From: an uncultured Ruminococcus sp.
GTDB lineage: Bacteria; Bacillota; Clostridia; Oscillospirales; Ruminococcaceae
Assembly: GCA_900543105.1 (NCBI GenBank)
Contig: UQQA01000070.1
Span: forward strand, 1-13,070
DNA: 13,070 nt
Direction of reading: 5' to 3'
A model generated the notes under the pieces. That model was given only the letters and a program-made list of their open reading frames with translations, ran no database searches and was not told the origin of the DNA. The stretch's first letter is position 1; each line of letters begins with the position of its first letter. Positions 1 through 6,246 of the stretch are shown piece after piece. Both the position numbers and the translations under genes were made by a program.

Positions 1-3
1 TAT

Positions 4-366
4 GTGATTTCGGCGCAGATTTTTTCCTGTATTTTATTGGTGTTTAGTATTAGAGTTATAGGAAATAATTTGCTTGCAATAAGAAAGAAAGCGGGGCTTA
101 CGCAAAGCGAGGTTGCCGAAGCAGCCGATCTTTCAGACAGAACCTATGCCGATATTGAACGTGGAACTGTAAATATGCGTATTGAAACCATATTGAAAAA
201 TTGCGAAGCGTTGAAAATCACTCCCGATGATATTTTGACGGAGGACAGCCCATATCTTTGGGAAAAGCAAGAAATGCTTATCGATGAATTAAATCAATGT
301 TCCGCACACCAAAAAGAAACGGCATTAGAGCTTTTGGCAGTGTATTTAAGATCTGTCAGGCAATGA
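4..366 (+). CDS. XRE-family helix-turn-helix transcriptional regulator (small)
   Basis: This is a small DNA-binding protein whose regulatory target is not visible here. A lambda-repressor/Cro-type HTH covers about residues 20-78, counted from the GTG at position 4. It shows the typical LLAIRKKAGLTQSEVA core, a recognition-helix region LSDRTYADIERG, and a closing helix with LKITPDDIL. The tail of about 40 residues is helical and of unknown role. The start is uncertain. GTG at 4 is the first candidate and the frame is open to the window edge, so the true start could lie outside. TTG at 70, preceded by AGGA at 60-63, would give a protein that begins right at the HTH. The gene reads about 40% GC by hand count of its lines, against about 55% in a sampled line of the next operon, which may hint at transfer. 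No terminator is evident after its stop. Confidence 0.75.
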   Translation: MISAQIFSCILLVFSIRVIGNNLLAIRKKAGLTQSEVAEAADLSDRTYADIERGTVNMRIETILKNCEALKITPDDILTEDSPYLWEKQEMLIDELNQCSAHQKETALELLAVYLRSVRQ

Positions 367-454
367 TTGAACTACAAGCAAATGCAGGAAGCATCAGACC
401 GTTTGAAATTCATCTGAAAAAGTCTTCGCAATTTTTTAGGGGAAAAGGACAAAA

Positions 455-496
455 GAGCAAAAAATACCGTGCCTTGCAAAGTCAGCAAAGCACGGT
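455..496 (-). terminator. Intrinsic terminator of the tRNA-Leu gene
   Basis: A 12-bp stem pairs 466-477 with 485-496 around a 7-nt loop. Read on the - strand it is followed directly by ATTTTTT. One pair (473/489) is G·U in the - strand RNA but C·A in the + strand RNA, which supports - as the functional direction. It lies 11 nt past the tRNA CCA end. Confidence 0.8.
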
Positions 497-507
497 GTTT
501 CGGTACT

Positions 508-594
508 TGGTGCGGATAATGTGACTTGAACACACACGGTATTGCTACCACCAGAACCTGAATCTGGCGCGTCTGCCGATTCCGCCATATCCGC
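508..594 (-). tRNA. tRNA-Leu (anticodon CAG, reads CUG), CCA encoded
   Basis: On the - strand the acceptor GCGGATA (594-588) pairs perfectly with TATCCGC (518-512), followed by discriminator A (511) and encoded CCA (510-508). The D arm has stem GCG/CGC with a GG-containing loop. The anticodon stem CCAGA/TCTGG encloses loop TTCAGGT (562-556), so the anticodon is CAG at 560-558. A long variable arm, as expected for a class II tRNA, precedes a T arm with loop TTCAAGT; its outermost stem pair is G·U. The class II shape plus CAG identifies leucine. The gene is 87 nt including CCA. Confidence 0.95.
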
Positions 595-609
595 ATATTA
601 CAACTATAT

Positions 610-638
610 ATTATACTATAATTCTATGATAAAGTCAA
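610..638 (-). promoter_or_regulatory. Sigma-A promoter of the tRNA-Leu gene
   Basis: On the - strand, TTGACT (638-633) and TATAAT (615-610) are separated by exactly 17 bp. Transcription would start near 603, about 9 nt before the mature tRNA 5' end. Confidence 0.85.
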
Positions 639-696
639 GTGCGCAAGTCTGTTTTAACAAAATATTAATAAATTTCGCTTGATGCAATATTTATTC

Positions 697-725
697 TTGA
701 CAAATGAGCGGCGTTAAGGTACAAT
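697..725 (+). promoter_or_regulatory. Sigma-A promoter of the carboxypeptidase-ung operon
   Basis: TTGACA (697-702) and TACAAT (720-725) are spaced by 17 bp, so initiation is expected near 732. This puts the start of transcription inside the longest open frame (TTG at 730) and supports the downstream ATG at 772 as the true start codon. The promoter diverges from that of the tRNA-Leu gene. Confidence 0.8.
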
Positions 726-771
726 ATAATTGTATAGTTTTCCGTTTTATACCGTTATCGAGGTACATAGA

Positions 772-1938
772 ATGTCAAATAAAAAGAAGAATAAAAAAAG
801 TACCGTTCAGCGTCGCAAAAAGCAGCTTTCGCCCGAAGCGAAACGCCGTCAGCGCGCGGCTCAGGCTAAGATAGGTTCGTTTCTCGGCGTTGCGGCGCTC
901 GTTGTCGGAGTTGTCGTGCTGATAACGATAGGCAACAACAGAGAAGTTCCGCTCGAAATTCAGACGGACGGCTATGTCTGCCTTGAAACGCAGGACGGGA
1001 GCGGCACGCAGACCGTCATTGACGAAAACGGCGAGGCTGTTGAGGTGCAGAAGATAACCGAAGCCGCCGAGCCCGAAGACCCTCTTGCCGAAAATATACG
1101 CAAAATAAAGATAGATATCCCCGAAACGCTCCCTATTGATATGATAATCCGCTCGGAGTACGCTATTGTCTACGATTCGACCGCAAATAAGGTGCTTTAT
1201 GCGAAAAATGCGGACGAAAAATGCTACCCTGCGAGCACAACGAAAATTCTCACCTCCGCCGTAACTATTAAAAATGCGGCAGACGATATGGTTTTTAAGG
1301 TCGGTGATGAGCAGAATATGGTCAACGAGGGTTCAAGCCTTGCGATGCTCAGCGTCGGAAACGAGCTTAATCTGAAAATGATCGTTGACGGAATGATGCT
1401 CCCCTCTGGCAATGACGCTTCATACTGTGCGGCGGCGAATATCGGTCGTGTTCTCGGCGAGGACGAAAACCTCTCCGCCGATGGTGCTTTGAAGCTTTTT
1501 ATGGACGAAATGAACAAAACGCTGAAAAACATCGGCTGTGAAAGCACCCATTTCTCCGCGCCCGACGGCTTCCATGATGACGACCATTACACCACCGTCA
1601 AGGATATGCTCCGTGTAACGCTCTATGCGCAGCAGTTCCCTCTGCTCCTCGAATCGGCTTCAACGCCGAGCGAGTATGTGACGTTTCTTTCGGGCGAGGG
1701 CGCTTCGTGGGAAAATTCCAACAAGCTTATCCACGATTACAGCGATTGCTATTATATGTACGCAAACGGAATGAAAACGGGTATGACCGATGAAGCAGGC
1801 TACTGCGTTGTTGCGACCGCAAGGCGTTTCGACCACGATGTTGTGTGCATAGTTTTCGGCGCGTCTGCGTCCGATATACGCTGGAACGATACAATAGCGC
1901 TTCTTGACGCTGCCTTTGTACAAATCAGAACAAATTGA
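772..1938 (+). CDS. Membrane-anchored D-alanyl-D-alanine carboxypeptidase (peptidase S11, PBP5/DacF type)
   Basis: This serine peptidase removes the terminal D-Ala from peptidoglycan stem pentapeptides at the outer face of the membrane. All three penicillin-binding motifs are present: STTK (Ser155-Lys158, nucleophile and base), SGN (212-214) and KTG (335-337). The protein has 388 residues from ATG 772, chosen because GAGG at 760-763 lies 8 nt upstream and the promoter excludes the longer reading. The N-terminus is unusual: a very basic cytoplasmic tail (14 Lys/Arg in the first 33 residues) precedes one transmembrane segment (about 36-54), so it looks like a signal anchor rather than a cleaved signal peptide. 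An acidic linker (about 85-120) leads to the catalytic domain. I see no C-terminal amphipathic anchor domain like that of PBP5. ung follows after 10 nt, so the two are probably co-transcribed. Confidence 0.9.
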   Translation: MSNKKKNKKSTVQRRKKQLSPEAKRRQRAAQAKIGSFLGVAALVVGVVVLITIGNNREVPLEIQTDGYVCLETQDGSGTQTVIDENGEAVEVQKITEAAEPEDPLAENIRKIKIDIPETLPIDMIIRSEYAIVYDSTANKVLYAKNADEKCYPASTTKILTSAVTIKNAADDMVFKVGDEQNMVNEGSSLAMLSVGNELNLKMIVDGMMLPSGNDASYCAAANIGRVLGEDENLSADGALKLFMDEMNKTLKNIGCESTHFSAPDGFHDDDHYTTVKDMLRVTLYAQQFPLLLESASTPSEYVTFLSGEGASWENSNKLIHDYSDCYYMYANGMKTGMTDEAGYCVVATARRFDHDVVCIVFGASASDIRWNDTIALLDAAFVQIRTN

Positions 1939-1948
1939 GGAAATAAAA

Positions 1949-2620
1949 ATGGTCAATATAGGAAACGAATGGGACGAGCTTTTGAAAGGCGAATTCGACA
2001 AGGAATACTACCTCAAACTCCGGCAGTTCCTTATCAGCGAGTATTCGCAATACAGAATTTATCCGAATATGTACAACATTTTCAATGCGCTGAAATATAC
2101 ATCTTACAGCGATGTTAAAGCGGTGATCCTCGGTCAAGACCCTTATCACCAGCCGGGTCAGGCGCATGGACTTTGCTTTTCCGTGCAGAAAGGCACACCT
2201 CAGCCACCCTCGCTCCAGAATATTTTCAAGGAGCTGAAAAGCGACCTCGGCATTGATCCTCCGCATCACGGCGAGCTTATCTCGTGGGCGCAGCATGGCG
2301 TTCTGCTTATGAACACGGTGCTGACCGTCCGTGAGGGACAGCCGAATTCGCACAAGGGCAAAGGCTGGGAAATTTTCACCGACCGAGTTATACAGCTTCT
2401 CAATGAGCGAGAAAAGCCAATGGTTTTTATACTTTGGGGAGGAAATGCGCGCTCGAAAAAGTCGCTCATAACGAACCCTGCGCATCTTATTCTTGAATCT
2501 CCGCACCCAAGTCCGCTTTCCGCTTACAACGGATTTTTCGGCAACAGACATTTTTCAAGGACGAACGAGTTCCTTGTTTCAAAGGGCATCGAGCCGATTG
2601 ACTGGAGAATACCCGAATAA
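1949..2620 (+). CDS. ung: Uracil-DNA glycosylase, family 1
   Basis: This enzyme excises uracil from DNA produced by cytosine deamination or dUTP incorporation, the first step of base-excision repair in the cytoplasm. The 223-residue protein has the water-activating motif GQDPYH (62-67, Asp64), LLMNTVLTV (119-127, with the uracil-recognising Asn122) and the HPSPLSAYNGFFG loop (186-198, His186). Length and C-terminus (IDWRI) fit bacterial family 1 enzymes. The ATG at 1949 is preferred over the in-frame upstream ATG at 1904, because GAGG at 1937-1940 lies 8 nt before it and the earlier start would run into the preceding gene. It is second in the operon with the carboxypeptidase; the close spacing implies shared transcription, not necessarily shared function. 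Confidence 0.97.
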   Translation: MVNIGNEWDELLKGEFDKEYYLKLRQFLISEYSQYRIYPNMYNIFNALKYTSYSDVKAVILGQDPYHQPGQAHGLCFSVQKGTPQPPSLQNIFKELKSDLGIDPPHHGELISWAQHGVLLMNTVLTVREGQPNSHKGKGWEIFTDRVIQLLNEREKPMVFILWGGNARSKKSLITNPAHLILESPHPSPLSAYNGFFGNRHFSRTNEFLVSKGIEPIDWRIPE

Positions 2621-2653
2621 AAAAACTGCCGTTTGGCGTTGATCCAAACGGCA
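2619..2653 (-). terminator. Intrinsic terminator between convergent ung and the M23 gene
   Basis: A perfect 10-bp stem (2627-2636 with 2644-2653) has a 7-nt loop. In the - direction the stem is followed by GTTTTTTTATT, so it ends the M23 transcript. In the + direction only TTAATTAT follows, so it may also stop ung transcription, less efficiently. Confidence 0.85.
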
Positions 2654-2668
2654 TTAATTATAGTAGCA

Positions 2669-3376
2669 TTAGCTTCCCTCACCCGAGATAAGAGCGATAG
2701 GGTCGATCCACTCGCCGTTCTTTTTGAGTGCGAAGTGAAGGTGTGTTTCATCATCGATCTCACCCTCGGCGGTGTCACCGATGCTGCCGATAACAGTTCC
2801 TGCGGAAACGGTCTGCCCCGAGGTCACGGCAATATCCTCCGAAAGATTGGAGTAAAATCCGATAAGTCCGCTGCCGTGGTCGATCTCAACGGTCGCGCCG
2901 AGCATAGGGTCGTTGTAGACCTGCGTTACCGTGCCCGAGGTCATGCTCTTGACTTTTTCGCCCATTTTGCCTGCGATGTCAACGCCGTCGTGAGTTTTCC
3001 AGACATTGAGCGTTTTCGACTTGACAAGCTCGCCGCCCGAAAATTCGCAGACGATCTCGCCGTTCACGGGACGGACGAAAACATTGTATGCACTGCTTTT
3101 CTGCGTCTGCTCGGTTTCGGCAGGCTCAGCGGTCGTGGTTTCCTCGGGCGATTTCTCGGTCTTTTTGATCTGTTCCTGCTCGGCGTTTGCCTGCTCCGCA
3201 CTGTCTGCTTTTTCGGTAACGCTCGGCTTGTTCATATCGATAAGCTCCTCATTGAGCTTGTCCGCCGCCTTTCGGTAGGAATAAAGTCCGATACCGCCGG
3301 CTGCAAGGATACAAACGCACAAAGCGGATATGAAACCTTTTCCGCCGAGATTTTCTTTGCTGAAGAATTTTTTCAT
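2669..3376 (-). CDS. M23 (LytM-fold) metallopeptidase-like membrane protein, SpoIIQ-like
   Basis: A 235-residue protein with one transmembrane segment (about 14-33), a charged Glu/Thr-rich linker (about 40-95), and a LytM/M23 domain to the end. The zinc-site residues are intact: His129 and Asp133 in THDGVDIA, and HLH at 212-214. The stretch with TLNVWKTHDGVDI, the Y-NLSE motif and the closing HLHF is the pattern I associate with SpoIIQ, the forespore-membrane protein that contacts SpoIIIAH during engulfment; many clostridial SpoIIQ proteins keep an intact metal site. Generic M23 endopeptidases remain possible. The start is ATG 3376, with ribosome site AAAGGTGG (3393-3386) 9 nt upstream. A TATAAT-like hexamer lies at 3416-3411 on this strand, but I see no good -35 box, so a sporulation sigma factor is possible though unproven. 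It is convergent with ung and divergent from the AlkD-like gene. Confidence 0.85.
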   Translation of the reverse strand: MKKFFSKENLGGKGFISALCVCILAAGGIGLYSYRKAADKLNEELIDMNKPSVTEKADSAEQANAEQEQIKKTEKSPEETTTAEPAETEQTQKSSAYNVFVRPVNGEIVCEFSGGELVKSKTLNVWKTHDGVDIAGKMGEKVKSMTSGTVTQVYNDPMLGATVEIDHGSGLIGFYSNLSEDIAVTSGQTVSAGTVIGSIGDTAEGEIDDETHLHFALKKNGEWIDPIALISGEGS

Positions 3377-3487
3377 TGGTTATGTCCACCTTTCATTAAA
3401 TAGGTAACTTATTATAAGGCAAAAGCCTTTTCAAAGCATAGTTTTGACAGCAATGCTATTTTTATACCAAAAACATAGGAGAAATTT

Positions 3488-4180
3488 ATGAGTGATATCA
3501 TAAACGAGATAGAAACCGAGCTTTTTGCGCTTCAAGACGAAAAATACCGTGATTTCAACGCCTCGCTCGTGCCGACGCTTGACAAAAACAGCTTCATCGG
3601 TGTTCGCAGTCCCGAGCTTCGCAGGCTTGCAAAAAAATATGCGAAAGATGAGCGTATTGAAGCGTTCCTTTTCGCACTTCCGCATAAATATCAGGAGGAA
3701 AACACTCTCCACGGCTTTATAATTACGCTTGAAAAGGATTTTGACAAAGCGATAGCGGAAACCGAACGCTTTTTGCCGTATATAAACAACTGGGCGGTAT
3801 GCGACGGGATCTCGCCGAAAGTCTTTGCCAAAAACAAGCCTGAACTGCTTGAATATATAAAAAGGTGGATAAAATCGGACGAAACCTACACCGTTCGTTT
3901 TGCGATAGGAATGCTGATGCGGCATTTCCTCGATGAAGGATTTGAGCCGTGGCAAATGGAGCTTGTCATTTCGGTGGATTCGAAAGAATATTATATCCGA
4001 ATGATGCAGGCATGGTATATGGCAACCGCACTTGCGAAGCAGTATGATGCCGCATTTGAGGTGATAAAGGCGAAAAAGCTGCCGAAATGGACGCACAACA
4101 AGTCGATACAAAAGGCTGTTGAAAGTTACCGTATCACGGACGAACGGAAAGCTTTGCTCAAAGCCTGCCGCATAAAATAA
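3488..4180 (+). CDS. DNA alkylation repair protein, AlkD-like (HEAT-like repeat DNA glycosylase)
   Basis: AlkD-family enzymes remove positively charged alkylated bases such as N3- and N7-alkylpurines and start base-excision repair. The 230-residue protein is all-helical in character and matches the family length. Key residues of the family appear as NNWAVCD (Trp102, Asp106), the basic helix TYTVRFAIGMLMRHFL (133-148), MMQAWYMATAL (172-182) and the C-terminal KWTHNKSIQKAVESYRI. By comparison with Bacillus cereus AlkD, Trp102, Asp106 and Arg137 are the likely catalytic-cleft residues (inference). The start ATG 3488 has AGGAG at 3477-3481. A TTGACA at 3444-3449 lies upstream, but no properly spaced -10 box accompanies it. 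It stands alone on its strand; a new promoter begins 4 nt after its stop. Confidence 0.9.
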   Translation: MSDIINEIETELFALQDEKYRDFNASLVPTLDKNSFIGVRSPELRRLAKKYAKDERIEAFLFALPHKYQEENTLHGFIITLEKDFDKAIAETERFLPYINNWAVCDGISPKVFAKNKPELLEYIKRWIKSDETYTVRFAIGMLMRHFLDEGFEPWQMELVISVDSKEYYIRMMQAWYMATALAKQYDAAFEVIKAKKLPKWTHNKSIQKAVESYRITDERKALLKACRIK

Positions 4181-4183
4181 CGG

Positions 4184-4211
4184 TTGACATTTTCCGCATT
4201 TCGGCTATAAT
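4184..4211 (+). promoter_or_regulatory. Perfect-consensus sigma-A promoter of the SGNH/TraX gene cluster
   Basis: TTGACA (4184-4189) and TATAAT (4206-4211) both match consensus exactly, with a 16-bp spacer. Expected initiation is near 4218. Strong constitutive expression is likely unless a repressor acts; no operator is obvious. Confidence 0.88.
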
Positions 4212-4246
4212 TATATTAGGAAAAACATTGGATAGGAGTTATAACT

Positions 4247-5017
4247 ATGTTTGATATCGATTTTTCAAAGCTTCATTTCGGCGTTGACGGCGACAGCATC
4301 ACGCAGGGCAACCAGTGGTCTTATCATGTTTACAAGAACCTCGGCTTTGCTTCGCACCACAATGTTGCGGTCGGCAGCTCCGTTTGGTATAAGAGAGTTC
4401 TGACCTGCGAAAAGGGCAGCGTTGAAACGCAGGATTTCAATGCCCCTGATTTTGCGGGAATAAGCGATGGCTGGGAGCCTACGGACGACCTCGTTGAATT
4501 GCAGAAGCGTGCAAACAACTGCGCAGTTGTACATATCCAGCGTTTTATTGCAGAGGTAAAGAGCGGCGAACACCCCATTCCCGATGTTTTCGCATTCGCA
4601 ATGGGTACGAACGACCTCATCGGCGACCTCGGCAACCCCGAAAAGGCTCTTACGGGAAAGTCGCTTGAAAACAATGAAAATATCGATCTTTTCACCGAGG
4701 CGGGAGCTATGCGCTGGTGCTTGCAGACGATTATGGAGGAGTATCCGCAGGCGAGAGTTTTCGTGCTTACGCCAATTCAGACCGCAACGCCCGAGCATAA
4801 CGCAAAGATCGAAAAGCAGATCGAAATTATGCGCAAGGTCGCAGGTGCAATGAGTGCGCAGGTTATCGATTGCTTCCACAACAGTGGTATATGCGAAAAG
4901 TTCGAGGTCATCGGCGGCACGGGCAAGTATCTCCGTGACGGACTTCACCCCGATGTTCCCGGACAGACCCTTGAGGGTGCTTATGCATCAAAGGAGATAC
5001 GCAACAATTTATTCTGA
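4247..5017 (+). CDS. SGNH/GDSL-family hydrolase (putative carbohydrate esterase or lipase)
   Basis: SGNH hydrolases cleave ester bonds, often acetyl groups on glycans. The four catalytic blocks are visible in 256 residues: VDGDSITQG (Ser17 nucleophile), a Gly43 oxyanion-hole candidate in VAVGSS, GTND (120-123, Asn122), and DGLHP (Asp231, His234). Between them lies an insertion of about 55 residues (roughly 55-110). There is no signal peptide or membrane segment, so it should be cytoplasmic. The start is ATG 4247 with AGGAG at 4234-4238, 8 nt upstream. It is the first gene after a very strong promoter and is separated from the next SGNH gene by a hairpin that may terminate part of the transcripts. 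The substrate cannot be told from sequence. Confidence 0.88.
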   Translation: MFDIDFSKLHFGVDGDSITQGNQWSYHVYKNLGFASHHNVAVGSSVWYKRVLTCEKGSVETQDFNAPDFAGISDGWEPTDDLVELQKRANNCAVVHIQRFIAEVKSGEHPIPDVFAFAMGTNDLIGDLGNPEKALTGKSLENNENIDLFTEAGAMRWCLQTIMEEYPQARVFVLTPIQTATPEHNAKIEKQIEIMRKVAGAMSAQVIDCFHNSGICEKFEVIGGTGKYLRDGLHPDVPGQTLEGAYASKEIRNNLF

Positions 5018-5041
5018 TAAAGACAAGACCGATAAAGACAA
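5016..5041 (+). repeat. 11-bp direct repeat between two SGNH genes
   Basis: GATAAAGACAA occurs at 5016-5026 and again at 5031-5041, a 15-bp period. The first copy overlaps the stop of the upstream gene and the second runs into the terminator-like hairpin. It may be a local slippage duplication. Confidence 0.6.
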
Positions 5042-5074
5042 AAGCCGCACGAAAAGTATGCGGCTTTTGATTTT
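5040..5074 (+). terminator. Terminator-like hairpin (possible attenuator) between the two SGNH genes
   Basis: A perfect 10-bp stem, 5040-5049 with 5059-5068, has a 9-nt loop and is followed by GATTTTG. The U-run is short and interrupted, so readthrough into the next gene, whose ribosome site is at 5082, is expected. I see no separate promoter for the downstream genes, so partial termination would set their level relative to the first gene. Confidence 0.7.
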
Positions 5075-5094
5075 GCAGTTTAAAGGAGAAAACT

Positions 5095-6246
5095 ATGGAA
5101 AACCTTAAATGGGTCTGCGCATGGGGAAACGCTATCTCTATCGCAGAGCGCAGACCCGAGAACTACGCAAAGGATCTGACGCTTCGCTATCCCGTCAGCA
5201 TACCCTTTGCAGGAAATAAAATCCGTCTGCATTTCGATAACTTCTGCTCGGGCGAGGACGTTATCCTCAACCGTGTGAGCGTTGCCCTCGGCGCAGGCGG
5301 AAGTCTTATCCACCCCGAAACATCGACCCCAGTTACATTCGGCGGCAGACCCGATGTTATTCTTCACGCAGGCGAGGACTTATACAGCGATGAGATAGAA
5401 TTCACCGTCGGCGCAGGTGATGATATCGCAGTTTCATTCTATCTCAAAGGCTTTACAGAGATGCGCTCGGGCGTTGTTATCACGGGTCCGCTTTCGAGAG
5501 CGTTCTTCGCTATCGGCGACTGTACGCAGGAAAAGGAACTCCCGGAGGACACCTCGAAAACAACGAACACATACTATTTCCTTTCGGGCGTTGACGTTCT
5601 CACGAGTGACGAGAACAAGGCGCTGATATGCTTCGGCGACTCTATCACGGCACAGAGCTGGCCCGATTATCTGCTTATCCGCACAGCGGCGCTCGGTCTG
5701 ACGCACCGCTCCGTTATAAGACGTGCGGCGAGCGGCACAAGAATCCTCCGTCAGTATGACAACATCACCTACGATTCCTACGGCTTGAAAGGCTCGGTGC
5801 GTTTTCCCCGTGAGATCAAGGTCGCAGGTGCAGACGGTGTTCTCATTCAGCACGGTATCAACGACATTATCCACCCCGTCGGCGTAATGGAGAACAAATT
5901 CCGTCCGTGGAGCGATCTCCCGACTGCGGACGACCTCATCGAGGGTATGAGGGGTTATATAAAGACCGCCCGTGAGCAGGATCTCAAAGTCTATGCAGGA
6001 ACGCTTCTTCCTATCTACGGCTGGCGAACCTATGCCGATTTCCGTGACAAGCTCCGCTGTGAGTTCAACGATTGGATAAGGACTACGGACGAGATCGACG
6101 GCTGTGTTGACTTCGATGCGGCACTTCGTGACCCCGAAAATCCTGCCGCTTTTGCCCCCGGCTATGACAGCGGCGACCACCTCCACCCGAGTGCAAAGGC
6201 TTATGAAAAAATGGCGGCTGTAGTCCCCGAGGAGCTTTTACGATGA
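5095..6246 (+). CDS. Two-domain SGNH/GDSL hydrolase (N-terminal beta-rich domain plus esterase domain)
   Basis: A 383-residue putative esterase. Residues 1 to about 170 form a beta-rich N-terminal domain like the carbohydrate-esterase-associated jelly-roll found before some SGNH domains (inferred from the strand-rich pattern). The SGNH domain follows: LICFGDSIT (Ser183), AASGTR (Gly214), HGINDI (Asn256) and DHLHPS (Asp361, His364), a complete Ser-Gly-Asn-His set. No signal peptide is present, so it is probably cytoplasmic. The start ATG 5095 has an excellent AAAGGAG (5082-5088) with 6-nt spacing. Its stop TGA overlaps the ATG of the TraX-family gene (ATGA), implying translational coupling and a shared role. 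It is not a close duplicate of the preceding SGNH gene; the domain organisation differs. Confidence 0.88.
   Translation: MENLKWVCAWGNAISIAERRPENYAKDLTLRYPVSIPFAGNKIRLHFDNFCSGEDVILNRVSVALGAGGSLIHPETSTPVTFGGRPDVILHAGEDLYSDEIEFTVGAGDDIAVSFYLKGFTEMRSGVVITGPLSRAFFAIGDCTQEKELPEDTSKTTNTYYFLSGVDVLTSDENKALICFGDSITAQSWPDYLLIRTAALGLTHRSVIRRAASGTRILRQYDNITYDSYGLKGSVRFPREIKVAGADGVLIQHGINDIIHPVGVMENKFRPWSDLPTADDLIEGMRGYIKTAREQDLKVYAGTLLPIYGWRTYADFRDKLRCEFNDWIRTTDEIDGCVDFDAALRDPENPAAFAPGYDSGDHLHPSAKAYEKMAAVVPEELLR

Noticed and set aside
372..596. 74-codon - strand frame covering the tRNA
   Set aside because: It consists of the tRNA-Leu, its terminator and flanks; the tRNA folds completely.
1925..2551. 208-codon open frame antisense to ung
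   Set aside because: It fully overlaps ung, which has unmistakable catalytic motifs; no ribosome site and no recognisable family. Long antisense frames are common in these coding-biased genes.
2633..3403. 256-codon open frame antisense to the M23 gene, longer than the gene itself
   Set aside because: The M23 gene on - has a ribosome site, membrane segment, intact metal motifs and a terminator; the + frame begins inside a terminator hairpin and looks compositional.
3444..3468. TTGACA followed by TATACC as promoter of the AlkD-like gene
   Set aside because: The spacer would be only 13 bp, too short for sigma-A; no better -10 box at 16-18 bp.
5434..6186. 250-codon open frame antisense to the second SGNH gene
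   Set aside because: No family features or ribosome site; the + frame has all four SGNH blocks and a strong ribosome site.
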